Part shown: piece after piece, positions 27,672-37,186 of the stretch
Layout of the letters: each line of letters opens with the position of its first letter
Position numbering within the stretch: the stretch's first letter is position 1
Origin: CAYZXL01 sp964482435
GTDB taxonomy: Bacteria > Auribacterota > JABMQX01
NCBI GenBank assembly: GCA_964482435.1
Contig: CAYZXL010000006.1
Coordinates: 91,173 to 155,172 of the forward strand
Length of the DNA: 64,000 nt
Reading direction: 5' to 3'
Made by a program: the position numbers and the translations under genes
Notes under the pieces: model-generated
What the model was told of the DNA's origin: nothing
The model's database searches: none
Seen by the model: only the letters and a program-made list of their open reading frames with translations

Positions 27672-28460
27672 TTATTCTTTCCAGCACGATAGGGAGGCGA
27701 CGTAAACGAGTCTTGGTGCGTTTGGATCGTCATTGACTTTAACCTCCACTCCTATGTCCCACGGGAGTTGCGTCTGCGCGGAGAGAACGTTGAACCGTCC
27801 CCAGACGTAGCCGGCGTAGCAGTCGCTTTGGTTTGGTATATCAACCTCTGTGATTACAAAATTCTCCCAGCTTATGCTGAACACCGCATTCCCCGGTTGG
27901 CCCGTATAGCTGGCATACGGGATAACATCCGCCGCGCCGACCGGTTGGCCATTCGTGTAAGCGAGAAAACCGATTCGATGGGTGCCTTCAGAAAGGCTCA
28001 CCCTCTGCCACGCCTGCTTGTCCTCTCCGTTGTGCAGTTGCCCGAGATCGTCCACGTATTTTGTCTCGTTTCTGCATTTAATGGAGTACGCGTCGCTGCG
28101 GAGGGAGGACTGGAACGTTTGCAGCCAGGTTCCGTCTGGAGTCCACTCCTGAACCTTGCACCCGAACCAGCAGCCGGAAATACTGAAAGCGCGAGGCTCA
28201 AGTATCTCATAGGTGCCCTCCTTAACGCTTTGCAAGACAAAAGCCGCCAACCCCTCAGGGCTGCGCCAGCGCCACCGGTCACAATATATCGGACCGTGTT
28301 GGTTTTATCGTTCCTGGCCCTCTCATAGATATGGCCATGGCCTGCAAACACCATCTGCGCGCCTAACTCTCCCCCCACAGAGTTGCAGGACGAGAAGTGC
28401 GGTCGCGGTGAGAAGCACGGAGACACAGATTGCCGCCCTCCTGACTTTTCCCCTTTTCAT
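27672..28460 (-). pseudogene. Decayed secreted metallophosphoesterase
   Basis: An ATG at 28460 (Shine-Dalgarno GGGGGTG) begins a good signal peptide (MKRGKVRRAAICVSVLLTA), but its frame then stops. The adjacent frame carries only the end of a calcineurin-like phosphoesterase: QMVFAGHGHIYERA (the family's GHxH motif) and YIVTGGAGAAL. Near 28250 the coding sense moves to another frame, continuing as AAFVLQSVKEGTYEILEP to a natural stop at 27672. The N-terminal metal-binding motifs (DxH, GDxxD, GNHE) are absent. I infer an internal deletion plus frameshifts. Confidence 0.65.
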
Positions 28461-28638
28461 TTGTGCACCCCCTTTTCTTCAGGAGTTACTATAAGGCTAC
28501 TTCAGCACATCTCACCTTGATATTAGTGCGCTCGCCTCAGCCCAAAGTCAAGAAGTTTTCTTCGCAATACGAATTTCCCCCACGACCCGCGTCCCTCGCG
28601 AGCCCCCAAACATCCCCTCGTTTTGTGCCAAGCGAGAA

Positions 28639-31600
28639 TCACCTTGCGGAGCTGCTGCGCGCAGCCGGGACGAGGGCGTAGAGGTCCATGTGACTGCCAA
28701 AAGTCAGGATTTCGTTCTGCCCGTCATTGTCGGCGTCAAGAACGAGCACCCCGTTGGCCCGCCTCCCTTTAAGGTCGCCTGAAAAAACGAGGTTCCCACC
28801 TCTGTCCATGATCAGGAGAGAGTCAACGGTCACCGCGACAATTTCCGGAATCCCGTCCCCGGATACATCTCCCCAGGCAACGCCTTGCCCTTCAGGAAAC
28901 GGGATTGTCAGCAGCCGCGATCCGTCGAGCTTCTGGACGACTACTCCCTCCGACGTGCACAGGAATAGCTCCAGGTCGCCACCGCCGTCGTAATCCCCGA
29001 TGTCGTATCCCTTAGGGTTAGCAGCGCAGAGAAGCTTCCCGTCGGGCGAGATGACCCGCAAGCCGTCCGCCTCGACAATGACCTCCTCTTTTCCGTCCCC
29101 GGTGCAGTCGCGGAAGTAAGCTCGCCTGACGATGCCGGTGTCCTGTTCCCACCTGGGTTTGCCATCGCTGCCGAGGAGGACAATCTTGCCGCCGGCAGCC
29201 ATGAGATAGTACGTCATCCCGAGACCAACGTCCTGCTTTTCCACGACAACGAGAAATTCGTCTTTCCCGTCTTTGTCGAGGTCAAGCGGTCGCACGTCCT
29301 GCACTGCGGGAGGTGCGGGCCATCGCCCCTCCTCGCTGCTCTTTTTGTCGGGGATGCCGCCCAGGTCGTAAATCCATACGTTCTTCCCTTCCCTATCCCG
29401 AAGGAAGACCTTTCTCCTTGTGGCAATGAGCTCGTTCCCCGCCGACCGCCCGCAGGAGAATTCGATGGAGTCCGATTCCCTCGACATTCGACCGCGGTCA
29501 TGCTTCGGCGTGTATTCGGCTTGAGAAACGACCTTCCCGGATGTGTCAATCCACATGCTCCGGGCTGTGCCGTAGAACTGGCGCTCGTAGGCAAATATGA
29601 GCTTATTCTCGTCTTTCTGCCGGAAGTCAACGTATCTGGCACGTGTCTTTAGCTCCCAGAGAACATGGAGGTCAGGGCTGAGGGGGCGCAGCCCATTGTC
29701 CGTTCGCGACACTATCTCCCTTCTCCCATCCCCGTTCAAATCCCAGGCATAAACCTCCCTCGCGTATAGCGAGTCGCAGGCACCTTTCCGGACGAGGCTC
29801 CAGGGTATTTCTGCTGCTGGCTGCGCGGCCCGAGAACCGAGCTTTTTCGCGCACACCTCTTTGACGGTAACTGTTGGCTTGTCGGACGTATGGAGACGGA
29901 GGGTAAGGTCCGTGAAGACTTTCGCGTCGGGAAATCTCTCAAGGAGATTAGTGAATAACTGCCGTGCTTCGTCATTATTTGCGATTTCCTCGCAGAGCAG
30001 CGCGAGATAGGTCATGGACTGCGGATCGAGCCTGTCGAAAGACGCGCGCCGGAAGGCGGCAAGTGCTTCCTTCTTCTGGCCCATGCCGTAACGGGCAAAA
30101 CCTCGAACAATGTCAGCCTGCCGCCAGCCGCTTTCCTCGCACGCCTCGATCGCCTCCTTGAAGCGGCCGAGCTTCACAAGGGCGCAGGCCTGTATGATGT
30201 TCCCGGTTCTTCGGCGCGGGCGGAACGGCAGCTCGTACTTCTCGAACAACTCGAGGGCCCTTTCATACATCCCGAGCCGATAATACGCCCCGGCAGCAGC
30301 CCACATCGCGTCAACAACGTCCTGCCGAGTCGCACCGCCTCCGGAGCCCGGCTTCTGGGCTTGCGATTCCATCTTCTCGTACTCGGCGACAACGGCCCGG
30401 TCATTTCCGGTTTCGGCAAGAGCGTAGATCAACTGCCGGCGCGCCTCTCTCACCGCGGCCAGGTCTTTCGACTCCATGACCTTGCGCAAAGCGTTCACTC
30501 TCTCCTGCCCCCTCAGCTTGTCAGCGAGGATTTCCACCGCCCGCGGACCCTGCGGAGATGCCAGGAATTCCCGGAGACTCTGCTTGAGCGCGGCGGCATT
30601 CAGGGATGGCTCGCTGCGGCTGGAGCGGGTCACGCGACATACCGACCCCACCAGGACGCCGGGCCCCGCGCTTGACGGGTAATCCATCAGGCGGTAACGC
30701 ACCTCATCCCACCAAATAGGATTTTTCGAGAAAACCATCGTCATTTCTTCGCCGCAGTGGCTCAGGCGCACCTCTGCTTTCCCGTCTTTGGTGGAGCATT
30801 CCTGAACGATTCGGTGATTGCCAACTCTGTGGCACGTTTTCCCTAACCTCAGCGGGAAGCAAGGAAGATGGAACGGCGCGCGACCGCCCGTGCCTCGCAC
30901 GCGGTAGGGATCGAACGGAAAGCGCCCGCCGAGGCTCGCTTCGACGAAGTTGGAGCTTTCCTGGTCAAGGTAGAGGATGACGTCGGGCGTGCCGCCGGAA
31001 GGGTCAATCACCTGGCGGAGTGAATGGCAGAGCTTTCCACCCTTTTGCTCTGGCGATTCCACGCACGCAAACAGCCGCTGCTGGCGGATAGCCCCCGCGA
31101 AATATCCCCTCATGGCCGCCGCGTCCGAGTCAATGGGGCCGAGGCTGTCAACTTCCATCTCCCAGCAGTCTCCCTCTTTCCAGTGCGGCGTATATTCAGG
31201 CAGTGGTTCTCCTTCAGGACGTTTCAAATGAGGAGCTTTGTCCACGATTTCCGCCAGCAACTTCTCCTCCTCGCCGAGCGGATTGCAGTCCATGTGAGTG
31301 AACTCGAAGAGGCACTTCCGGAGCTTTTCCGCCGCCTCGTCGAGGCGCCCCGCCTCAAAATCCTCGGTCGCAAGGGCGGACAGGGCACTGTAGGCCTGGC
31401 CATAGCGCGGATATTCCTGAATGATTTGCTTGCGGAAGGAGGAAGCTTCCTGCGGATTGGTCTTCGTAACGAGATTCGCCACCTTAAGCATGGCCCAGGG
31501 ACGCTCTACGGTTTCCCGAGGCAGCTTGACGATTGCACGGCAGTATTTCTCTTTCTCGGCGTTTGTGAGGTCGCGTGCTATCTCGGTTACGACATGGGCA

Positions 31601-31923
31601 AAGTGCTTCCCGTCCGGGAACTGCTCCAGGTATGCCCGGAAGAGGTTTTTCCCCTCCGCCTTTTCTGCGTCGGCCCGGTAGTATTGGGTAAGCTGCGTAG
31701 CCTTTGCGTACAGGACTTCCCCGGCGGCTGGCTTCCCCCGAAACCTCTCCATTGCGGCGTCGAGGATTCTGAACCCCTCCTCGTTCTCGCCAATGACGAA
31801 ACACCCCTCTGCCCGGTTGATCAATTCCTCGACTTGTTTTCCCTCTTCCGATGGCTGACCGATGCACGCAACGGCAACGAGAAGGCCAAGGATAGTCAGC
31901 ATCAGCTTTATGAGGCACCTCAT
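28639..31923 (-). CDS. Exported TPR and FG-GAP repeat protein (1094 aa)
   Basis: The start at 31923 has GAGGAGGACAGCACG upstream. The N-terminus (MRCLIKLMLTILGLLVAVAC) is a signal peptide; the cysteine at residue 20 could be lipidated, but the lipobox is not canonical. Residues 30-240 and about 480-730 are TPR-like helices (AAGAYYRLGMYERALELFEK, FKEAIEACEESGW). Residues 740-1094 carry FG-GAP/VCBS-type calcium loops (DLNGDGRREIV, DLDKDGKDEFLV, DCTGDGKEEVIV, DVSGDGIPEIVA, DADNDGQNEILT), consistent with a propeller. It may scaffold a surface complex. No enzyme signature is present. Confidence 0.85.
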   Translation of the reverse strand: MRCLIKLMLTILGLLVAVACIGQPSEEGKQVEELINRAEGCFVIGENEEGFRILDAAMERFRGKPAAGEVLYAKATQLTQYYRADAEKAEGKNLFRAYLEQFPDGKHFAHVVTEIARDLTNAEKEKYCRAIVKLPRETVERPWAMLKVANLVTKTNPQEASSFRKQIIQEYPRYGQAYSALSALATEDFEAGRLDEAAEKLRKCLFEFTHMDCNPLGEEEKLLAEIVDKAPHLKRPEGEPLPEYTPHWKEGDCWEMEVDSLGPIDSDAAAMRGYFAGAIRQQRLFACVESPEQKGGKLCHSLRQVIDPSGGTPDVILYLDQESSNFVEASLGGRFPFDPYRVRGTGGRAPFHLPCFPLRLGKTCHRVGNHRIVQECSTKDGKAEVRLSHCGEEMTMVFSKNPIWWDEVRYRLMDYPSSAGPGVLVGSVCRVTRSSRSEPSLNAAALKQSLREFLASPQGPRAVEILADKLRGQERVNALRKVMESKDLAAVREARRQLIYALAETGNDRAVVAEYEKMESQAQKPGSGGGATRQDVVDAMWAAAGAYYRLGMYERALELFEKYELPFRPRRRTGNIIQACALVKLGRFKEAIEACEESGWRQADIVRGFARYGMGQKKEALAAFRRASFDRLDPQSMTYLALLCEEIANNDEARQLFTNLLERFPDAKVFTDLTLRLHTSDKPTVTVKEVCAKKLGSRAAQPAAEIPWSLVRKGACDSLYAREVYAWDLNGDGRREIVSRTDNGLRPLSPDLHVLWELKTRARYVDFRQKDENKLIFAYERQFYGTARSMWIDTSGKVVSQAEYTPKHDRGRMSRESDSIEFSCGRSAGNELIATRRKVFLRDREGKNVWIYDLGGIPDKKSSEEGRWPAPPAVQDVRPLDLDKDGKDEFLVVVEKQDVGLGMTYYLMAAGGKIVLLGSDGKPRWEQDTGIVRRAYFRDCTGDGKEEVIVEADGLRVISPDGKLLCAANPKGYDIGDYDGGGDLELFLCTSEGVVVQKLDGSRLLTIPFPEGQGVAWGDVSGDGIPEIVAVTVDSLLIMDRGGNLVFSGDLKGRRANGVLVLDADNDGQNEILTFGSHMDLYALVPAARSSSAR

Positions 31924-31959
31924 CGTGCTGTCCTCCTCTCAAGATACGGCAGTGCAATC

Positions 31960-32011
31960 GTGGCACGGACGTCCCGCCCGTGGAAGATCATGGGCAAGAT
32001 GCCCATGCCAC
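31960..32011. repeat. 52-bp paired-hairpin dispersed repeat, copy 2
   Basis: It is nearly identical, in opposite orientation, to 15421-15472. The two palindromes are CACGGACGTCCCGCCCGTG and CATGGGCAAGATGCCCATG. It lies just upstream of the TPR/FG-GAP gene in the gene-free interval 31924-32529. The rest of that interval holds no recognisable gene or site. Confidence 0.75.
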
Positions 32012-32529
32012 GTGGGCCGCCGCGGTCTCCGGCCCATCGTGCGCGCCCGCCCCGCAGAGAGACGGGGGGCTACAAGGCCGGTTCGCATGCCAGGCGACGC
32101 GCGAGCGCCATTTTCGGGCAGACTGGGGGCGCGAGGGTCCTCACCGAGATTGTGCCTTCCACTGACGTGTCAGGCCGTGGGCTATCAGGGCATGTGGCTT
32201 TTCGGCCGGTCCTCCGGGCGCATACGCCCCCCCTGTGATAGACTCCGCCGAAATGGGAACGTTCCGCGGATTTTCGCTCTCGGCCCGAGCAAACCAGAAA
32301 CCTGCTTCACGACGAGGGTGCAAACCCGGCCAGCCCCTCCTCGAATGTCTTCGCCGACTTCTCGGCAATCCTTGGCATCATGCCGGAAGCAGCAATTTCC
32401 CGCCTCCTAAAAGTCCCCTCGCGTGAGCGGAAGCGACAGCCCGGATACTCGATCCTGGCTCTGGCTACACGAACTCATTGATTCGGCGGAGGATGGCCCC
32501 GCGGCGCGAGGGCCACACCAGGGTGGCAG

Positions 32530-35500
32530 TCACGGTGACTCCGTTGTGCGCGGTCTCCTCAGTATCCAGAACGACTCGCCAGCACTGAGCGTCATCGCCG
32601 AAAAATCGTCCGCCTCGTCATCCCACCATTTCCCATCGTACCCTTCGCCTAAACCGTCGAGGAGGTACGCCGATGCGTAGCTTTGAGTGCTTGCGTTCCA
32701 TTTCCAGAGCATGTCAGCTTCTTCAGCAGTCGGCCCGCCGGCAAGCGACGCTGCAATCACATCGCCTATGCAGCCCGAACTGCCGTTGAGCCTGCTATCA
32801 GCGGGAACCAGGGGCACGGAGATCATCGTAAACCCGTCCTTGACGGGGAAGACCTTGACGAAGCCGACGGGATTGGTGTAGATGCCAGCGGATTCCACTC
32901 GATAAAATCGCTGCGTGGTTTCAGCAGCGACAATGTCCGACCACATGAGGTCAGTAATCGGCCAGGTTCCTGGAGCATTCTGCCACGGCTCGAGGACGAG
33001 GTCATTTGTCCACTGAACTGTGCATCGCCCGTCGCCAAACTGGGGCCATCGCAGCGTCACGACATCTCCGTCTCTGGTCATGATCACCCTCGGTGTGCTC
33101 CCAAACTCATACGCCCCCATGTCCACTGTTGCGTTCGCTATTCGCGGATTCCCGTCGAGGTCAACCGCATCCGACATCCAATCCTGGTTCTGGCCTGCGT
33201 CAATACAGGGCGAAGAGGCTTGAAGGCGATAGTTATTGTCGTCATATGTCTTCGGGTCGTCATCCGGCCCATCCGGGTCAACGAATTTGGGATCGTCAGC
33301 AATGTTCCCCTCTCCGCCGCCCGTCCAGCCCTGAATGCACGAGTAGCCCGGTAGGGCGGAGTTGCTCGGCTCGGAACCGCCCGCGGCCGCATTTCCCCAG
33401 ATGATGCAGTTGAGGATTATCCCGCTACAGCCGCTAAGGCCGCCGCCCTCAGGAGCCGAGTTGCCGGAGATGAGGTTGTTCTGGACGGTGCCGTAACACC
33501 AGTATAAACCACCTCCGGCGTCCCCTGCGGTATTACCAGAGATGAGGTTCCCCTCGATCGTCCCGGAACAACCCGTCAGCCCTCCGCCATAGTCGCTGGC
33601 GATGTTCCGCGAGATCCTGTTGTTCCGGATGGCGCCGTCGCAGCGACGCAGGCCCCCGCCGTCATGGCCCGCGGTGTTCCTGGAGATCGTGTTGTCCTGG
33701 ATGGTGCCGCCGCAGTCGGCCAACCCTCCGCCGTCCCATCCGGCGGCGTTCTCCGAGATGGTGTTCTTCTGGATAATGCCGTTACACCTGTGCAGGCCGC
33801 CACCATAGGTGTAGGCCGAGTTTTCCGTGATTGTGTTGTTCTCGATGGTGCCGCCGCAATCATCAAGCCCCCCGGCGCCGTAGCTCTCAGCGGAGTTTCG
33901 CGAGATTGTGTTGTTCTCGATGGGACCGTCGCAGCCGCACAGCCCGCCGCCCGCCTGGTGGGCCGAGTTCGCGGTGATCCTGTTGTTCTGGATGGGCCCG
34001 TCGCACCACATCAGCCCCCCGCCTACCAGGCCGGCGGAGTTGGCGGATATGGTGTTGTCCCGGATGATGCCATCGCACTCGAAGAGCCCACCGCCCCCGA
34101 CGGCAGAGGCGTTTCGCCAGACTGTGTTGTTCTGGATGGTCCCATCGCAATCGTACAGGCCACCACCAGCGTTCCTCGCCGAGTTCTCTCTAATTGTGTT
34201 GTTGCGGATGATGCCATGGCAGAAATGCAGTCCACCGCCCAAACTGGCCGAGTTGTTGGCAATAATGTTGTTCTCGATTGTGCCATCGCAGCCAAAGATA
34301 GCACCGCCCGACTCGGCGTGGTTGCCGGTGATCACATTGTTCTGAATGGGGCCCGTGCAGTCGGCCAGTCCACCACCTGACCCGCCTTCGTCGGGGCGCC
34401 CCTGGGCCGTGTTCCCCCGAATCGCGTTATTCCGGATCACCCCGGCACAGCCATATATTCCGCCGCCGTCGTAAGATACGTTTCCCTCGATTATGTTGTT
34501 CTGGATGGTGGCGTGTGTGCCATTGCCACTGACCCCGCCGCCACTGCCGCCGTTGCCGTTGCGGATCGTGAAGCCCGACAGCATGGATTGTTCGGTCTCC
34601 GACCCCGCAAATAGGACAGCGGGGCCGAGTTGGTTTCCGTCAATGACGGTGTGCTCAATGGCATACCAGCACGCTGGATCGGTGCTCCGCAGGACGATGC
34701 TCTTGCCTTTAAAATTGATATTCTCAAGGTAGATTCCCTCAAAAACGACGATTATGTCGCAACCGGACGCGGCATCTATCCCTTCCTGGATTGTCTTGAA
34801 TGCTGCTTCACAGGATAGCCCATCGCCGGATCGAGGGACCTTGCCGTCCACGTAGAGTATTAAGCAGCTGGGGTACTCGTACGCGCCCATATCCACGATA
34901 CGGTTCGCGATTCGCCGGTTACCCTCGAGGTCGGCGACCGCCTCACGTGGGACTGCCGCGTTGTCGCCAGCGTCAACACAAGGTGAGCCGGGCCGCAGAT
35001 GAAGGTCGGCGCCGACCCACACATCGTCCGAAGGGTCAAAAGGTGTTCCCGAGTCCTCCCGATGCCCGATCGAAACAAATAGGGGGTCGGCGTCAATGTT
35101 GCCCATTCCCTCAAAGCCTCCCTGGATATCGCTATACGTGATCGAGGTTGCCAAGCCTTTCTCAACAGTTACCTTGCCGCCCGGATTCCCCCACACAATA
35201 CAATTGCGGACGGTAAGGCTTGCGTACCAACAGTAAATTCCGCCCGGCCCGCCGTTGGCCGTGACAGTGCAGTTGGTGATTTGCGCCGTTCCGGAACCAC
35301 AGCATACGCCGCCGTAGCCGTTACCGTAGATCGCGCAATTGATGATGTTCAAGGTGCTTCCGTTTTGGCTGACGATGGCGGCGCTGTCGGCGCTTGTGAT
35401 CGTGCAGCGGTCAAGTGTCAGCCTGCTGGCGTCGCACCAAATGGCCTCGTACACACTGTCAGTGAAGCTGCAACCGGTGATCGCAGCGGAGCTGTCGCTG

Positions 35501-36297
35501 AGGAAGATTCCGGCTCCCATTCCTCCCAGAGCCCGGTTGCCGGTGAAGGTGCAGCCTGTGATCGTCAGGCTGCTCCCCTCGAAGCAGGCGATGCCGCCGC
35601 CAACGGACTCATCAGAAGTGCCACCGATTGTGCAGTTGGTGATGGTCAGGCTGCTGTTGCGGCAGTAGATGCTGCCGCCGTCAAAGTAGGCAAAGTTGCT
35701 AATAATGCAGTTGGTGATCGTCGCGCTGATGCCTTCGCAAAACATCCCGCCGCCGCCATGGGAAGACCCTCCTGCAAAGTTGCCCGTTATTGTGCTGTTG
35801 CTGACGGTCCCGCCACATTGATGCAACCCCGCACCTTCCCAAGCAGCGTTTCCACTGATCGTGTTGTTCCGGATCGTGGCGCGAGTGCCATACCCGCAGA
35901 TTCCCCCACCAAAATAGGCGCTGCCGTTCCGAAGAGTGAAGCCGGTCAGGACGCAGGTCTCATCCTCCGTGCCGGCGAAGGCGACAACCGACCCTTTCTT
36001 ATCTGCGTCAATAATAGTGTTGGTGACCACGCTGGTGTCGAGGGGGTCGGTGCTGGTCAAGGTAATGCACGCGCCCCGGAACGTGATGTTCTCCAGGTAA
36101 GTACCTTCGGCGACGATGACCGCGTCACGGTCCGCGGCAGCATCTATCCCCTCCTGAATCGTTTTGAAACCCGTCTCCCAGGACGTCCCGTCGCCGGACA
36201 CGGCCACCGAGTCGTCCACGTACCATGTGGCCGCGGTCGCCCCCTGGCAAACCACGGGGAAAACCACAGCCGCGACTATCCTCACGACATCTCTCAT
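32530..36297 (-). CDS. Secreted beta-helix protein with cysteine-bearing coils (1255 aa)
   Basis: I chose the ATG at 36297 (MRDVVRIVAAVVF), which has GGGGAGGGGCC upstream and starts the signal peptide. Two beta-helix modules begin with TWYVDDSVAVSGDGTSW (about 23) and LYVDGKVPRSGDGLSC (about 490). Each has a CxLxGFTxRNG segment, and each coil series ends in SPCIDAG. Residues about 605-955 are some fifteen consecutive coils of about 22 residues with the pattern GGGLxxCxGxIxNNxIxxN, one cysteine per coil. A shared C-terminal domain (about 1075-1145, CTVQWTNDL...RFYRVES) and a tail resembling a 'VGYV...G.NLVANPL' domain follow. The last residues after SAGESFWI look frameshifted: an adjacent frame continues HNGVTVTATLVW. 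Likely a surface protein. Confidence 0.85.
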   Translation of the reverse strand: MRDVVRIVAAVVFPVVCQGATAATWYVDDSVAVSGDGTSWETGFKTIQEGIDAAADRDAVIVAEGTYLENITFRGACITLTSTDPLDTSVVTNTIIDADKKGSVVAFAGTEDETCVLTGFTLRNGSAYFGGGICGYGTRATIRNNTISGNAAWEGAGLHQCGGTVSNSTITGNFAGGSSHGGGGMFCEGISATITNCIISNFAYFDGGSIYCRNSSLTITNCTIGGTSDESVGGGIACFEGSSLTITGCTFTGNRALGGMGAGIFLSDSSAAITGCSFTDSVYEAIWCDASRLTLDRCTITSADSAAIVSQNGSTLNIINCAIYGNGYGGVCCGSGTAQITNCTVTANGGPGGIYCWYASLTVRNCIVWGNPGGKVTVEKGLATSITYSDIQGGFEGMGNIDADPLFVSIGHREDSGTPFDPSDDVWVGADLHLRPGSPCVDAGDNAAVPREAVADLEGNRRIANRIVDMGAYEYPSCLILYVDGKVPRSGDGLSCEAAFKTIQEGIDAASGCDIIVVFEGIYLENINFKGKSIVLRSTDPACWYAIEHTVIDGNQLGPAVLFAGSETEQSMLSGFTIRNGNGGSGGGVSGNGTHATIQNNIIEGNVSYDGGGIYGCAGVIRNNAIRGNTAQGRPDEGGSGGGLADCTGPIQNNVITGNHAESGGAIFGCDGTIENNIIANNSASLGGGLHFCHGIIRNNTIRENSARNAGGGLYDCDGTIQNNTVWRNASAVGGGGLFECDGIIRDNTISANSAGLVGGGLMWCDGPIQNNRITANSAHQAGGGLCGCDGPIENNTISRNSAESYGAGGLDDCGGTIENNTITENSAYTYGGGLHRCNGIIQKNTISENAAGWDGGGLADCGGTIQDNTISRNTAGHDGGGLRRCDGAIRNNRISRNIASDYGGGLTGCSGTIEGNLISGNTAGDAGGGLYWCYGTVQNNLISGNSAPEGGGLSGCSGIILNCIIWGNAAAGGSEPSNSALPGYSCIQGWTGGGEGNIADDPKFVDPDGPDDDPKTYDDNNYRLQASSPCIDAGQNQDWMSDAVDLDGNPRIANATVDMGAYEFGSTPRVIMTRDGDVVTLRWPQFGDGRCTVQWTNDLVLEPWQNAPGTWPITDLMWSDIVAAETTQRFYRVESAGIYTNPVGFVKVFPVKDGFTMISVPLVPADSRLNGSSGCIGDVIAASLAGGPTAEEADMLWKWNASTQSYASAYLLDGLGEGYDGKWWDDEADDFSAMTLSAGESFWILRRPRTTESP

Positions 36298-36376
36298 TTT
36301 TGGCCCCTCCCCTGAGGTTGTCCGCTCCTCCTTCGTTTCCCTGCGAAAAAGTGCCGCGGAGACTCCAAGCATGTTC

Positions 36377-36405
36377 AATTTAGCGCGCGTATGCAGGAAC
36401 GTCAA
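36377..36405 (-). promoter_or_regulatory. Promoter of the 1255-aa beta-helix protein
   Basis: TTGACG and TAAATT on the minus strand are separated by exactly 17 bases. The leader would be about 75 nt. Confidence 0.5.
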
Positions 36406-36413
36406 TATGAAAG

Positions 36414-36480
36414 GGGCGTCTCGCCCTCGGAGATCCAGGCAAGGTCCCCCGAGTCAGTCGGCAAGATGCCGGGGGTACAG
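36414..36480. repeat. Paired-hairpin dispersed repeat, variant copy
   Basis: It contains GGGCGTCTCGCCC (36414-36426) and CGGCAAGATGCCG (36459-36471), then GGTACAG. It has the same loops and trailing sequence as the copy at 8478-8540. Confidence 0.5.
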
Positions 36481-36491
36481 CGACCTCGCGG

Positions 36492-37136
36492 CTATTTCAG
36501 GGCCTTTCGCCGGTATCGGTCATACTTGTCGAGGACGTCCTTTATGGAACTGCGGAGGCGGGGTGGGAGAACGGGGTTACGGTAATTGTCGGTGGCTTCA
36601 CGGACGCTTCTTTCGGTGAGGCAATAAGCCGCCACGAGCAAGGGGGTCACGTCCCTGACACTGTTTTTGGTGGCTTCTTCGATTTCTTTTTTCAGCTTGG
36701 CGAGATACCACGCGCCGATTTCTGCGTTGTCTTTCGGATGCCACAGTCCCGGGACAAGCCGCATGCGGCATATATTACACACTCCCCGAACGGGATATAC
36801 GATTCCCTTGTGGGGGGGATATTCTTTGTTTATGCAGACGTAGCCGAACTCGTAATCGGGGTTCTTCTTCTTGACCTCTGCCTTGTACTCGCCAACTCCC
36901 TCCTGAGGCACCTGAAGGAGTCCAACTTCCCCGTTCTCCCCCATCGTGTAGTAGTTGAAACGCCCCCTTGCGTCCGCGACAGCTTTCAGAAGGGCGAAAG
37001 GCAGCCCGTACTTGACTGCCTTCTCCACTAAGAGGCCGTCGTAGCGGTGCGTTCTCCAGTTGTCGTAGGTGAAAAACGAACCGATGGAGAACGCGACTAT
37101 CAGCACGGACAGCGATATGAGAACAGCCAAACGCAT
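36492..37136 (-). CDS. Lytic-transglycosylase-like protein with a metal-binding-like insert (214 aa)
   Basis: An N-terminal membrane segment (LAVLISLSVLIVAFSIGSFF) anchors the protein. Residues 38-100 and 140-214 follow the SLT/lysozyme-like order (KYGLPFALLKAVADARGRFN, GEVGLLQVP, GAWYLAKLKKEI, AAYCLTE). The position where transglycosylases have the catalytic Glu (usually xESxF) reads ADARGRF, so activity is doubtful. Between the two parts lies YVCINKEYPPH...GVCNICRMRLVPG (about 105-138). It resembles the heavy-metal-binding YxCPMHPxx...CPxCGMxLVP module. It lies 50 bases after the metalloprotease gene. Confidence 0.65.
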   Translation of the reverse strand: MRLAVLISLSVLIVAFSIGSFFTYDNWRTHRYDGLLVEKAVKYGLPFALLKAVADARGRFNYYTMGENGEVGLLQVPQEGVGEYKAEVKKKNPDYEFGYVCINKEYPPHKGIVYPVRGVCNICRMRLVPGLWHPKDNAEIGAWYLAKLKKEIEEATKNSVRDVTPLLVAAYCLTERSVREATDNYRNPVLPPRLRSSIKDVLDKYDRYRRKALK

Positions 37137-37186
37137 CGGAACGATTCCCCCCGCCTTTTCGGCTCATTTCCGGGGATGGTACGAGT

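Noticed and set aside
32480..32530. TGA at the end of the 1255-residue protein followed by Trp-Cys-Gly-Pro, as a second selenocysteine candidate
   Set aside because: The residues before and after do not form a thioredoxin fold and no SECIS-like hairpin is seen. A simple frameshift or normal stop explains it better.
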